Shown here in pieces: positions 33,759 through 43,209 of a stretch of DNA of 64,000 nt; positions within the stretch are counted from its first letter, which is position 1, and every line of letters starts with the position of its first letter. The DNA is taken from contig NZ_JAJHNP010000018.1 of assembly GCF_020819595.1 (NCBI RefSeq), positions 1 through 64,000 of the forward strand, given 5' to 3'. The stretch is from Streptomyces barringtoniae. GTDB taxonomy: Bacteria; Actinomycetota; Actinomycetes; Streptomycetales; Streptomycetaceae. The translations under genes and the position numbers were made by a program. The notes below the pieces were generated by a model, which was not told the DNA's origin, searched no databases, and worked only from the letters and a program-made list of their open reading frames with translations.

Positions 33759-35132
33759 TCAGCCCGCCTTGGCCAGGGCCGGGACGAAGCGGGCCGCGTC
33801 GATCGTTCCGACACCGGTGGCCATGTCGTAGCCCTTTACCGCGGTGTAGCCGGTGACGCCCGCGTAGCTGTTGTTCGTGCCGTCCTTCACGTCCACGATC
33901 CCGGTGGACGGGTTCGACGAGGACTTCGCGTACAGCGAGTACAGCGCCTTGTGGATGTCCCCCAGCCGGTGCCCGGCAACCTGGTCGGCCAGGGCCACGA
34001 TTCCTGCGAAGAGCGGGCTGGCCTCGCTGGTGCCGACGTAGACCTCCCAGCCGACCCGCTTGGGGTCGTAGCTGGAGTACACCCATCCGCCGCCCTTCAG
34101 CGCGGCGGACATGGAGACGTCCGGGGTACTGCGGTGATTGCCGGCCACCCCGTTCTGATACGAGGGACGGGCGAAGACGTGGGACTGACCGCCGCCGCTG
34201 GCGCCGTGGTCGTTGTAGACGCTGTCCGGCGCGATGCGGTTGCCGTTGGCGTCCAGGTGCAGCTGGGTGCCGCCGACCGAGACCACCAGGGGGTCGTCGG
34301 TCGGCCAGGCGTTGACCCTGTACGGATAGGTTGTCTGGCCGTTCGAGGTGGTGTCGGTGGGTCCGCTGTCGCCGGAAGCGTCGGTGACGGTCACACCGTG
34401 CTTGGCCGCGTCCTTGAAGGCGTACCGCAGGTTCTGGATGCTGGAGTAGTCGCCCTTGCTGAAGCCGGGGAAGTTGTTCTCCGCCACGCCCCAGCTCTGG
34501 CTGATCACATCGCCTACGCCGCGGTCGATGAGCGACTTCTCGGCGTCCATTACCTCTCGCAGGCCGGTGGTGCCGTCCCCGATCCGGCCGACCCCGGTCT
34601 CCGCCAGGACGATGTGCGCGTCCGGGGCGACGGCATGCGCCATCTCAACGTCGAGGGTGGTCTCCCCGGCCCAGCCGAGCTGGTCGGGGTCGCTGGGGTC
34701 GAAGCGCGGGACGTTGCCCCACTTGACCACGTCGACATGGGTGCTCTTCATGCCGAACCGGGCGCTGTAGACATCCAGGTCCTTCTGGATGGTCGGCGAG
34801 CCGAACGGATCCACGATCACGATCGTGCGTCCCTTGCCGGTCACTCCTGCCTTGTACAGCGGGTTCAGGTTGTACGCCTGGCGGTACTGGAGCGCGTTGT
34901 AGCAGTCGAACCCCCACACCGCCCGGCACTGCGCAGTGGTCATCAGACTGCCGGGCGCGCTCTGCGATTGCTGCCCGGCCGCCGGCACGGGCTTGACTTC
35001 TTGCGCCGGTCGCACGGGTGCAGCGACTGCGACGGAACCAGACAAAAGCCCTGTTATCGCGGCGAAACTGGTGAGGCTGGTGACCCAGGCTGCGGCGACC
35101 GCAGTGCGCCGCCGCACATGAATCCTGCGCAT
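33759..35132 (-). CDS. Secreted S53 (sedolisin) serine-carboxyl protease
   Basis: 457 aa from ATG 35132, with GAGGAG 8 nt upstream. The signal peptide covers about 1-38 (AAWVTSLTSFAAITGLLSGSVAVA-APV). The sedolisin domain has the Glu/Asp pair in AGETTLDVEMAHAVAPDA (about 154-160), SASGDSG-like VTDASGDSG, and the catalytic Ser in VGTSEASPLFAG (about 368). It contains no long prodomain, so it is of the short, probably autoprocessed type. It acts outside the cell on proteins at acid or neutral pH by family precedent. It is flanked by an integrase fragment and a tRNA repeat. Confidence 0.92.
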   Translation of the reverse strand: MRRIHVRRRTAVAAAWVTSLTSFAAITGLLSGSVAVAAPVRPAQEVKPVPAAGQQSQSAPGSLMTTAQCRAVWGFDCYNALQYRQAYNLNPLYKAGVTGKGRTIVIVDPFGSPTIQKDLDVYSARFGMKSTHVDVVKWGNVPRFDPSDPDQLGWAGETTLDVEMAHAVAPDAHIVLAETGVGRIGDGTTGLREVMDAEKSLIDRGVGDVISQSWGVAENNFPGFSKGDYSSIQNLRYAFKDAAKHGVTVTDASGDSGPTDTTSNGQTTYPYRVNAWPTDDPLVVSVGGTQLHLDANGNRIAPDSVYNDHGASGGGQSHVFARPSYQNGVAGNHRSTPDVSMSAALKGGGWVYSSYDPKRVGWEVYVGTSEASPLFAGIVALADQVAGHRLGDIHKALYSLYAKSSSNPSTGIVDVKDGTNNSYAGVTGYTAVKGYDMATGVGTIDAARFVPALAKAG

Positions 35133-35774
35133 AGATGTGCTCCTCGTAGTGGACTAGACCACGCTCGACCGTGGACTGCGATCCCACCCTGAGGCCGTCC
35201 ATGAGGCAAGGGATTGCCTCTGTGTGGCTTGTCACTACTTCGTCCGATTCGATCATCTATGTCCACGCCGAGCGCGTCCCGCACGGTCTGGGCAACCCAT
35301 CGAGGGCGTGCATGCCGGCCTGGCTGTCGCATGACTTCAGCCCAGGTGGCAGCGGGACCTTCACGTGTTGGGTCGTCTCCTGCGCAGTCGCGACTGGTTC
35401 GATGCCCGCTGTGTCGGTTTTATGAGCTAGCTCCGCTCTGACCGCTTCATGAGATACGTCACGGTCTGGCCTCCGGAGAGGGGGCGACGCTTGAGCGGGA
35501 TCGGGTGCCGCTGGAGCCGGACATGGCGCCACGCGCCCACTTGGTGCCGAGCGGAGCGGTTGATGGCGTCGGGGCTCTCGGAGGGGCGGCCGGACGCAGC
35601 TGACGGTCCGTCGAATGTGGCGGCTGATCTCGGTGGACGCTCCAAGATCCCGTCCACGCCTCGTCCGCAGACCCCGACATGCGGCCGCTCCGGGCCGCAT
35701 ACGGCTGCACATACGCGAAGACCCCGGCCTCAGCGTTTCCGCTGGTGACGGGGTCTTTGGGCACCTCATGCTGG
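35133..35774. other. Chromosomal flank of the tRNA-Arg attachment site
   Basis: 642 bp with no gene I can support. Its right end holds a hairpin (35718-35757) which on the minus strand lies just after the tRNA 3' end, so it is likely the original tRNA terminator and marks undisturbed chromosome to the left. Confidence 0.45.
35718..35757 (-). terminator. Probable terminator of the former tRNA-Arg gene
   Basis: AAGACCCCG (35718-35726) and CGGGGTCTT (35749-35757) enclose a second small stem CAGCG/CGCTG. It lies 18 bp past the tRNA 3' end in the minus direction. Confidence 0.65.
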
Positions 35775-35816
35775 GTGCCCCCGGCAGGATTCGAACCTGC
35801 GCACACGGCTCCGGAG
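35775..35816 (-). repeat. attachment-site repeat, copy 1 (3' half of tRNA-Arg(CCG))
   Basis: 42 bp identical to 44746-44787. On the minus strand it contains an anticodon loop CTCCGGA, the 3' anticodon strand GCCGT, a complete T arm (GCAGG-TTCGAAT-CCTGC) and the acceptor 3' strand CGGGGGC-A. The bases further upstream do not complete a tRNA, so only the 3' half is present. Confidence 0.85.
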
Positions 35817-35942
35817 AGCATGGCCAAGAGGAGTATCCGTGCAGCTCTGTCCTGCGAGTACGTGATGTGAAGGACGCGCCCGCCTCCCATTCACACGCCG
35901 CTCACACGCAACTGAGGATGATGCCACCGCAGATAACCGAGG

Positions 35943-35976
35943 GGCCCCACCTCTGGTCCGCCGAGCAGGTGGGGCC
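35943..35976 (-). terminator. Terminator of the STAND-TPR gene
   Basis: GGCCCCACCT (35943-35952) and AGGTGGGGCC (35967-35976) form a 10-bp stem, about 55 bp after the gene's stop on the minus strand. Confidence 0.75.
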
Positions 35977-36031
35977 GCTGCATCCGGCTCGGCCGGTGGA
36001 GGCGGATGCAGGCGTGTGAAATTCACGTTCG

Positions 36032-39000
36032 TCAGGCGAGCGCGCCATTTAGCCGGTCTCTGAAGCTTGATGCGCACTCTCTGAGGGGTGGGATCACATT
36101 CACCAGCTCATCCAAGTCTGTGAGAACCGCTTTCACTTCCTCTTTCGATGTGAAGCTGTTAAGAAAATCAGCTAGGTGTGTATCTGCGTCATCCCATCGT
36201 GACATGGCGCAACAAGCAATAAACAAATTCCCTTTCCCGTTTACCGCCCTGGGTCCAAAACCGGCAGCGTCGCGACTAAAGATCTGAATGGCCCGAGCAA
36301 ATGCACGATGCCAGCCTGGATCAGCTAGCAGATGCAGGATGAGTCCTTTTTCGTAAAAACACCAACCGTTTTGAGGTTCTAGTTCCGCAGCGCGGTTTAG
36401 ATCGGTGAGTGATTCCTCATGTCGACCCGCGAGGCGATGGGCGACTGCGCGCTCGTGGAGATTCCATGCGTCTTGAGGTTTGAGTTCGATGGCGTGGTTG
36501 AGGTCGGTGAGTGATTCCTCGTATCGGCCCATGAGGCGATAGGTCATTCCACGATGGGCGATGGCCCATTCGTAGTCGGGTTTGACTTCGATGGCGCGGG
36601 TGAGGTCTGTGAGTGATTCCTCGTACCAACTCATAAGGCGATAGGTGATTCCGCGCTGGGCGATGGCCCATTCGTAGTTGGGTTTGAGGTCGATGGCGCG
36701 GGTGAGGTCTGTGAGTGATTCCTCGTACCGACCCATGTCTTGGTAGATGATGCCGCGCTCAGTTAAATACCAACTGTCTTGGGGGTCGAGTTCGATGGCG
36801 TGGTTGAGGTCGGTGAGTGATTCCTCGTATCGGCCCATGAGGCGGTAGGTGATTCCGCGCTGGGTGATGGCCCAGTCGTTGTCGGGTTTGAGTTCGATGG
36901 CGTGGTTGAGGTCGGTGAGTGATTCCTCGTATCGCTCCATGAGGCGGTAGGTGACCCCGCGTTCCGCGTGGTGTGAACTGTCTTGGGGGTCGAGTTCGAT
37001 GGCGTGGTTGAGGTCGGTGAGTGATTCCTCGTACCGGTCCATGAGGCGGTAGGTGACCCCGCGCTGGCAGATGGGCCAGTCGTTGTCGGGTTTGAGTTCG
37101 ATGGCGTGGTTGAGGTCGGTGAGTGATTCCTCGTATCGCTCCATGAGGCGGTAGGTGACCCCGCGTTCCGCGTGGTGTGAACTGTCTTGGGGGTCGAGTT
37201 CGATGGCGTGGTTGAGGTCGGTGAGTGATTCCTCGTACCGGTCCATGAGGCGGTAGGTGACCCCGCGCTGGCAGATGGCTGAATCGTTGTCGGGCTTGAG
37301 TTCGATGGCGTGGTTGAGGTCGGTGAGTGATTCCTCGTACCGGTCCATGAGGCGGTAGGTGACCCCGCGCTGGTAGATGGCCCATTGGTAGCCGGGTTTG
37401 AGTTCGATGGCGTGGTTGAGGTCGGTGAGTGATTCCTCGTACCGGTCCATGGCTCGATAGACGACGCCACGCAGCGCGATGACCCATACGTCCTCAGGGG
37501 AGAGTTCGGCCGCGCGGTTCATATCGGCGAGTGATTCCCCAGGCCGGCCCAAGAGCAAGTGCGTGACCCCGCGCTCCGCAAAGTACGATCCGTCTTGGGG
37601 GTCGAGTTCGACTGCGCGGTTAAGGTCGGCGAGCGCCTCCTCATCTCGACCACTCAATCGGTAGGTCAGACCGCGACCGTAATAAGCGCGGGCGTTATTC
37701 GAATTCAGAGCGATGGAACTATTGTATTGAATTAGAGCGTCATTGAATCGTTCGGCATTGCGGAGATCCCTTCCACGGAGAAGATGGGCGAGTGCCTTTC
37801 CATCAGGGCTGAGGTGCGCACGGGCGATGAGAAGAGAGAGAGCCGTACCCTCCGGGTGCTGGCCATCATCCAGGTCCAGCGCGGCGCGGAGTTGTTGGCC
37901 CCAGTTAATGACCTCACCAGCGTCGGCGTCTCGGCCAGCCTGGAGGAGTGTTCTCACCCACCGACGCAGGGTGGCCGTGCTCTGGTCGTAGGCGTCGAGG
38001 AGTTCGCGCAATGCCTGGGAGAGGAACGTGTGGGGATCGGCGCAGAGCTGGTGGTAGGTCTCTTGCAGGCGGAGACTTCGCCATTCCTGGCTGTCCCACC
38101 AGCCATCCTCCGGCGGGGCACCTTCCTCCAGCTGAGTTCGTTGGTTTCGGAAGGCGATGACGAGGCGGGTGTGTTGGTCCCTCCAGCGCGCTGGGGATTG
38201 CTGGCGCTGTAGGCGCAACATTGTGTCGCGAACGACGTCGTGGTAATGGCAGCGACCTGCACGGTCGGTGACGAAGGGGAGGGAGCGCAGCCAGGTGAAC
38301 AGGTCTGCGGCATCGTCACCTGCCGATATCCGGCAGATGTCCTCGTCGAGTTCTTGAGGCAAGGCGCAAGCCAGCGCCGTGGCACGGCGGACCGGATCGG
38401 ACTCCCACTTCAAGAACCGCTCCACGGCGGTGCCGCTTGGATCTCCGACGTCCTCGGCGCTGGCAGGCCGTGCTTCGGCGAGTGTCGACAGGAGCACCGG
38501 CAGCCGTCCGGACAACCGCAAGATCACTTCCACGGTGCGTTCGTCGGTGATGCCCTTAGACGTCAAGAACCTGCGTGCCTCAGCTTCGGTGAACACCTCC
38601 AACGGGAGGTCGGTGACCAGGTCGAAGCAGTCGGCCCAGGTGCGGGTGTCCAGCCGGTTTTGTCCGGCCAGCACGACCAACACGTTTGCTGGGAGTTCTC
38701 CGTACCGCTCGGAAGTCAGGATGTCTCGCAGCCATATGTCTAGGAGCGGACCGGTGCGCTCGTAGGTGTCGAAGAACAGCACCACCCACTGGCGACGCTG
38801 CGCGACCTCCGCCAGGTCCTGGAGAAACACCGGAGTGAGCACTTTTAGCGGGGACATGACGAGCTGAATGTCATTGTGGTTCCGGAAACGGGCGCTGAGC
38901 ATCGCCTTCATTCGGTCTGCTCCGGCAGCCACCTGGTTGGGGTCGATCGCGCCGGTGAAGGCTCCGACTCCCGGCAGCATTCCGAGGCCGACTAGTCCCA

Positions 39001-39469
39001 CCTGGGCGGCGATCAAACTGCCTGGTGACGTTGCCGGCGCAGTTGATCTCGATCCTTCGTCTGATTCTTCAGTCGTCGGCGGGGCCCCCGGCGCGAGACC
39101 AGATGCGGCATCGACCTCATGCCGACGCTGGCGGTAGACCTCGAGGGCCTTGTCGAAGCTCTTTAGCGCCATGCCTTGCTGAGAGCACTGCGCGCTCAGG
39201 GTCTCCATGGCTTCCACCACATCGGCCACGGACTCATCCACGTACCCCGTGATCGCTTGATGCTCTCGGGCTTCGCTCTCCATCCGGCGCAGCAGAGTGG
39301 ACTTCCCGACCCCGGCGGGTCCGTGAATGTGGAAGAGGAACGGGGCGTCCGCATCGGGATGCCGCTTAAGGGTGTCTGTGAGGGCCGCGAGCTCGCCCTG
39401 CCGTCCTACAAATCCGTCCCGGCGCCGCTGTCGGATCAGCTCTTGCCGCGAGATCTTGCGCACTGCCAC
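36032..39469 (-). CDS. STAND-type ATPase with about 14 C-terminal tetratricopeptide repeats
   Basis: 1145 aa from GTG 39469, preceded by GGGAGGGGAG (the frame opens further upstream without such a site). The N-terminus is basic (RKISRQELIRQRRRDGFVGR). The NTPase has Walker A HGPAGVGKST (about 50) and Walker B WVVLFFDTYERTG (about 255), with LVVLAGQNRLD and a STAND-like helical module around 330-450. After about 615 come some 14 TPRs of 34 residues with consensus YEESLTDLNHAIEL-P-(8)-RGVTYRL. Several are identical, so they arose by recent duplication. STAND-TPR proteins sense phage or other invaders through their repeats in some known systems, but here no fused effector domain is visible; the effector may be the C-terminal 90 residues or a partner protein. 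Confidence 0.85.
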   Translation of the reverse strand: MAVRKISRQELIRQRRRDGFVGRQGELAALTDTLKRHPDADAPFLFHIHGPAGVGKSTLLRRMESEAREHQAITGYVDESVADVVEAMETLSAQCSQQGMALKSFDKALEVYRQRRHEVDAASGLAPGAPPTTEESDEGSRSTAPATSPGSLIAAQVGLVGLGMLPGVGAFTGAIDPNQVAAGADRMKAMLSARFRNHNDIQLVMSPLKVLTPVFLQDLAEVAQRRQWVVLFFDTYERTGPLLDIWLRDILTSERYGELPANVLVVLAGQNRLDTRTWADCFDLVTDLPLEVFTEAEARRFLTSKGITDERTVEVILRLSGRLPVLLSTLAEARPASAEDVGDPSGTAVERFLKWESDPVRRATALACALPQELDEDICRISAGDDAADLFTWLRSLPFVTDRAGRCHYHDVVRDTMLRLQRQQSPARWRDQHTRLVIAFRNQRTQLEEGAPPEDGWWDSQEWRSLRLQETYHQLCADPHTFLSQALRELLDAYDQSTATLRRWVRTLLQAGRDADAGEVINWGQQLRAALDLDDGQHPEGTALSLLIARAHLSPDGKALAHLLRGRDLRNAERFNDALIQYNSSIALNSNNARAYYGRGLTYRLSGRDEEALADLNRAVELDPQDGSYFAERGVTHLLLGRPGESLADMNRAAELSPEDVWVIALRGVVYRAMDRYEESLTDLNHAIELKPGYQWAIYQRGVTYRLMDRYEESLTDLNHAIELKPDNDSAICQRGVTYRLMDRYEESLTDLNHAIELDPQDSSHHAERGVTYRLMERYEESLTDLNHAIELKPDNDWPICQRGVTYRLMDRYEESLTDLNHAIELDPQDSSHHAERGVTYRLMERYEESLTDLNHAIELKPDNDWAITQRGITYRLMGRYEESLTDLNHAIELDPQDSWYLTERGIIYQDMGRYEESLTDLTRAIDLKPNYEWAIAQRGITYRLMSWYEESLTDLTRAIEVKPDYEWAIAHRGMTYRLMGRYEESLTDLNHAIELKPQDAWNLHERAVAHRLAGRHEESLTDLNRAAELEPQNGWCFYEKGLILHLLADPGWHRAFARAIQIFSRDAAGFGPRAVNGKGNLFIACCAMSRWDDADTHLADFLNSFTSKEEVKAVLTDLDELVNVIPPLRECASSFRDRLNGALA
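36872..37279. repeat. Near-perfect 204-bp tandem duplication within the TPR region
   Basis: Two adjacent 204-bp units (36872-37075 and 37076-37279) each encode two TPRs and match almost base for base, against more diverged units outside. It is a recent in-frame expansion. Confidence 0.85.
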
Positions 39470-40239
39470 CGCTTCTCCCCTCCCGGAAACGGCAGATGCA
39501 CTGCCACTGGCATGGTCCCAGGTTGCAAGCGCGGACACGAGAGTTGATCCGAGCTGCTCAGGAGAGCGTCCTCAGGACATCGTTGACTATGGCCCTGACC
39601 TGCTAGCCAGCCGCGCAGGCGCGTGATCTCGACTCGCTCACACAACGCGCGTGGGGGAGGGGCCGGAGGTCACCTCCGGTTGCTGAGGCTCGGCGGGAAG
39701 CGACAACGTGGGGGCTGTAACACCCCGGAGTGTTGCAGCCCGATCCTCAGATAGGACAGGTGGGACACCTTCGAATCATCGCTGTCCCACCCTTTTATGC
39801 AGGTCAGCGCTCTAACCGGACACTCGGACACATGGGACACTCCCCATGGCGCCCTACGTCGCCCAAGGGCCACCCTCGGATGGCTTGCTGCGATGATGAC
39901 CTGCGACGGAAGGGTGTCGAGGGCGGTTGCGTCCATGGAGATGGGTGGCGCGCCGATACAGGGCCGCATTCCGCCCGGGATGCGACCTGGGCGAGGCACA
40001 GGGCGCTGTCAGAGACCGGTCGGGGGAACACCGGCCGCCAGTGGTGGTGGAGATGTTCGGTCTCCCCCGAGGCAGCCTGCACCACGAAGGCAGCGGACAA
40101 CACCTGACCCAGGGACGGGCCCGGGACCTGCGGCGACTCAGCCCTAAATCCTGGATCAACTTTCCAGCAGCAGTGATCATCGCTACGGTGAAAAGCACAG
40201 GGGTTGAGTCCTAGGCACCGGGTCTTCTGGGGGGACGTC
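39470..40239. other. Divergent control region with multiple inverted repeats
   Basis: 770 bp between the divergent STAND gene and the Mrr-like gene. It holds a 17-bp palindrome (39663-39679, CCGGAGGT-c-ACCTCCGG), an inverted repeat forming a hairpin (39712-39741), a 9-bp inverted repeat GGTGGGACA/TGTCCCACC (39759-39791) and further GGACAC motifs to about 39,840. No ORF is supported. It may hold operators or a small RNA. Confidence 0.5.
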
Positions 40240-41520
40240 ATGGGCAGACGTCGCGGTTTCTTCGCGGAGCTGAACTACCAGGCACAGCAGGCGGAGAAGC
40301 GTCGACGGCAGCAGGAGGCCGTCGCCCATCGTGCTCACCTTGCAGCGCAGCGCGAAGCTGAACGAGCCAGGAAGGCACACGAGCGCGCGCAGGCGGCGGC
40401 AGCAAGAGCCTCTGCCGCCGAGAAGAAGGCCGCGGAGCGTGAGGCGGCACGGCTCCAGGTGGAGTCCCGGCTCGCCGAGGTCGAGTCCATGAACACCGAT
40501 CTGGCCAGCGACCTCGACGATATCGACGGTCTGCTCGCCTGGGCCCTGGACATGGACGACTACGTCGATCTCGAATCAATGAAGATCTCGCAGGTTCAGC
40601 ATCCTCCGTTCGAGCCTGGTGGCCTGGCTGTCCCTACGCCCGAGGTCGCGGAGCCGAAGTACGCCCCTGAGCCCGTGTATCAGGAGCCGACTGCACCCAG
40701 CGGACTCTCAGCCGTGCTTGGCGGGAAGAAGCGGCATCAACGAGCCATCGAGGAGGCCAAGGCCGCTTTTGAGAAGGCGCATGGCGACTGGGAGCTCTCC
40801 AGGGATGCTCTCCACAACCGCTACGTCAAGGCAGTGGCCCAGCGCGAGAAGAAGGAAGCCAAGCGCGTGGCGCTACTATCTGCCGCCGAGGAGAAATACA
40901 AGCAGGAATGCGAGAAGCGCGAGGCTGAGGCGTCAGCTCACAACGCCGAGCTCACCAAGCTCATCAACGATCTTGCCTTCGATGTCGAATCCGCCATCGA
41001 GGAATATGTCGGCATCGTCCTGTCCAACTCGCTCTACCCCGAGGTCTTCCGGGTCGAACACGAGCATGCGTTCAATCTCGCATCGCGAGAACTCACGCTT
41101 ACAGTCAGTGTTCCAGAGCCCTCAGCCGTACCCTCAGTGAAGGGCTACCGGTACGTGAAGGCGAAGGACGAAATAACCTCAACTTCCCTGCCGATTCGCG
41201 AAAAGAAGGAGCGGTACGCGAACGCGGTCTGGCAGGTTGCAGTTCGCAGTCTGCATGAAGTCTTCGAGGCGGACCACGCTGGCAAAATCCACTCGATCGC
41301 GCTGACGGTCGGCGTCAATACAATCGACCCCGCCACGGGCCTTCCGACCACCGTTCCTCTTGCCGTCGTCGCTGCGGACCGCGAGACCTTCAACGGGTTC
41401 GATCTGGCAAGAGTTGTCCCGCAGGCCACTTTGCAGCACCTCGGTGCCGCGATGTCGAAGTCGCCATTCGACCTAGCACCAGCAGACACCAGTCGCGGCG
41501 TCCGCGTTCGAGGAAAGTGA
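40240..41520 (+). CDS. Coiled-coil protein like the N-terminal part of Mrr-type restriction proteins
   Basis: 426 aa from ATG 40240, with a GGGGGG run about 7 nt upstream. Residues 1-100 are a highly charged coiled coil (GRRRGFFAELNYQAQQAEKRRRQQE onward, in parts). The C-terminal region contains FDVESAIEEYVGIVLSNSLY, VKGYRYVKAKDEITSTSLP, YANAVWQVAVRSLHEVFEAD and IDPATGLPTTVPL. I recognise this arrangement from actinobacterial restriction endonuclease-like proteins, where an Mrr nuclease domain follows. Here the protein ends just where that domain would begin (at SKSPFDLAPAD). It overlaps the next gene by 4 nt (GTGA), so the two form one unit. Confidence 0.75.
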   Translation: MGRRRGFFAELNYQAQQAEKRRRQQEAVAHRAHLAAQREAERARKAHERAQAAAARASAAEKKAAEREAARLQVESRLAEVESMNTDLASDLDDIDGLLAWALDMDDYVDLESMKISQVQHPPFEPGGLAVPTPEVAEPKYAPEPVYQEPTAPSGLSAVLGGKKRHQRAIEEAKAAFEKAHGDWELSRDALHNRYVKAVAQREKKEAKRVALLSAAEEKYKQECEKREAEASAHNAELTKLINDLAFDVESAIEEYVGIVLSNSLYPEVFRVEHEHAFNLASRELTLTVSVPEPSAVPSVKGYRYVKAKDEITSTSLPIREKKERYANAVWQVAVRSLHEVFEADHAGKIHSIALTVGVNTIDPATGLPTTVPLAVVAADRETFNGFDLARVVPQATLQHLGAAMSKSPFDLAPADTSRGVRVRGK

Positions 41521-42896
41521 CGATGCGGTTCAACCCACCGCCAGGGTGGCCGACGCCGCCCGAGGGCTGGACTCCTCCGCCAGGATGGAAGCCCGACCCG
41601 GCTTGGCCGGCCCCACCACCTGGCTGGCACCTCTTCGTGTCCGACGACGAGTCCGAATCGGACTACGACGTCGGCGAGTCCGCCACCGCGTCAACCGCCG
41701 AAGCCCCCACCGGCGCGGCGCAAGGGACACCGGGAGCTAGGCCAGACCAGACATTTGCTAGCCCCCCGACTGCCCTACCGTTGGGCGGAGTCGACCCCGC
41801 GCCGCTGTTGGCCCGTATCGCCGATCTCGAAGCCGCGCTCGCCACTGCACAATGTGGCGCCGATGTGATCGATCTCAGCGATCAGCGCGCCTTGCAGGAC
41901 GTCGGTATCTACCGCTACCACCATCCTCTGGAGAGCGCGGCGGCTTACAAGGACCGGCTCCGCAGCCTCGAGGGCCAAATCGATGACGTCATCAAGAGCG
42001 GGCGCGCGATCCTCGCCGCCGACCTGTTCACGTTCGATGGATCTCTGGCACGAGGGCGGAAACTGATTGGCGATCTGTCCAAGCTGATGCTACGGGCTTA
42101 CAACGCGGAGGCCGACAACTGTGTGCGCTCGCTGAGGTCAGGGAACGTGCGCACCGCGCAGAAGCGGCTGGAGTCGGCGGTCACCGCGATTGAGAAGCTA
42201 GGGGCGATCATGGAGATGCGGATCAACCCCGAGTATCACGCTCTACGAATCGCCGAGCTCGAATTGACTGCCGACTTTCAGATGAAGGTGCAGGAAGAGC
42301 GCGAACGCGCCCGCCAGGAGCGTCAACTTCTCCGCGAACAGCGCCGGGCTGAGCAGGAATTGGCCGCCGAGAAGGAGCGACTCGAGAAAGAGCGAGCGCA
42401 CTACATCGGCGTCCTGGAATCCCTCCGCTCCAAAGGTGACGACGCCGCTGTCGCCGAACTCTCCCGCCGCCTCGCGGACATCGAAAATGCCATCGCAGCC
42501 AACGACTACCGCATCGCCAACATCCGCGCCGGCTACGTATACGTCATCTCCAACATTGGCGCATTCGGCCCGAACATCGTCAAGATCGGCATGACCCGCC
42601 GACTTGAACCGATGGACCGCGTCAGGGAGCTCGGCGATGCTTCAGTGCCGTTCCGGTACGACGTCCATGCCATGTTCTTCTCCGAGGACGCCGTGACGCT
42701 GGAGTCCGAACTCCACAAGGCGTTCGCCGATCGACGCGTCAACTTCGTCAACGAGCGACGCGAGTTCTTCTTCGCCACACCATCCGAGGTTCGAGCACTG
42801 TTGGCAGACAGAGTCGGCGGCCTGCTTGAGTTCACGGAGCAACCCGCGGCTCTCGAGTACTTCCAGAGCCGTAGCCGCTGGCCGCAGCAGAGCTGA
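41517..42896 (+). CDS. DUF4041 / T5orf172 (GIY-YIG-like) protein
   Basis: 459 aa from GTG 41517 in GTGA overlap with the upstream stop (ATG 41523 is an alternative with GAGG upstream). The N-terminus has PPPGW and PGW repeats (about 5-38), then a variable linker. A DUF4041-type helical region spans about 115-330 (YKDRLRSLEGQIDDVIKSG, RIAELELTADFQMKVQEERERARQER). The T5orf172 domain at about 340-430 has GYVYVISNIGAFGPNIVKIG, MTRRLEPMDRVRELG, ESELHKAFADRRV and EFFF, consistent with the GIY-YIG superfamily (Y-V-Y in place of GIY). It is probably a nucleic-acid-cleaving or binding effector with the gene before it. Confidence 0.82.
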   Translation: MTMRFNPPPGWPTPPEGWTPPPGWKPDPAWPAPPPGWHLFVSDDESESDYDVGESATASTAEAPTGAAQGTPGARPDQTFASPPTALPLGGVDPAPLLARIADLEAALATAQCGADVIDLSDQRALQDVGIYRYHHPLESAAAYKDRLRSLEGQIDDVIKSGRAILAADLFTFDGSLARGRKLIGDLSKLMLRAYNAEADNCVRSLRSGNVRTAQKRLESAVTAIEKLGAIMEMRINPEYHALRIAELELTADFQMKVQEERERARQERQLLREQRRAEQELAAEKERLEKERAHYIGVLESLRSKGDDAAVAELSRRLADIENAIAANDYRIANIRAGYVYVISNIGAFGPNIVKIGMTRRLEPMDRVRELGDASVPFRYDVHAMFFSEDAVTLESELHKAFADRRVNFVNERREFFFATPSEVRALLADRVGGLLEFTEQPAALEYFQSRSRWPQQS

Positions 42897-43209
42897 ATGG
42901 GGATCCCGCCAGAGGCTCGGGCACAGCACCAGCGGTATCCACCTCCTCCGGGCCCGGCAAGCCATCAGCGCGCGACGATCCAGCAGCGAGCGAGCAGCTG
43001 GCCGGGCCTCGATCATTCACGTGTGCGCGCCGACGTGAGCCTCGACTGGGATGTGCGGTTTCTGCCGGTTCGCTCTGCGTGGTGATCGCTGCGGGCCGGC
43101 CTCGTACTCGTACAGCGCACGCTGAACTGCGGGCCAGCACTGGAGGGCTTCTACTTTTCCCAAGACATCGGACTTGCACCGACCTCGGCACGACCATTGG
43201 GAGACGTCA
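42897..43209. other. Intergenic region
   Basis: 313 bp between the T5orf172 gene and the glycine-repeat gene. No domain-bearing ORF is visible. Confidence 0.4.

Noticed and set aside
35257..35769. A 170-residue minus-strand ORF left of the attachment site
   Set aside because: No domain or ribosome site, and it includes the tRNA terminator hairpin.
35775..35816. Complete tRNA-Arg genes at the two repeats
   Set aside because: At both 35775 and 44746 the sequence past the anticodon loop fails to form an anticodon stem, D arm and acceptor 5' strand, so only 3' halves exist.
36872..37279. CRISPR-like array in the TPR region
   Set aside because: The repeats are long, in-frame, protein-coding and lack spacers; they encode tetratricopeptide repeats.
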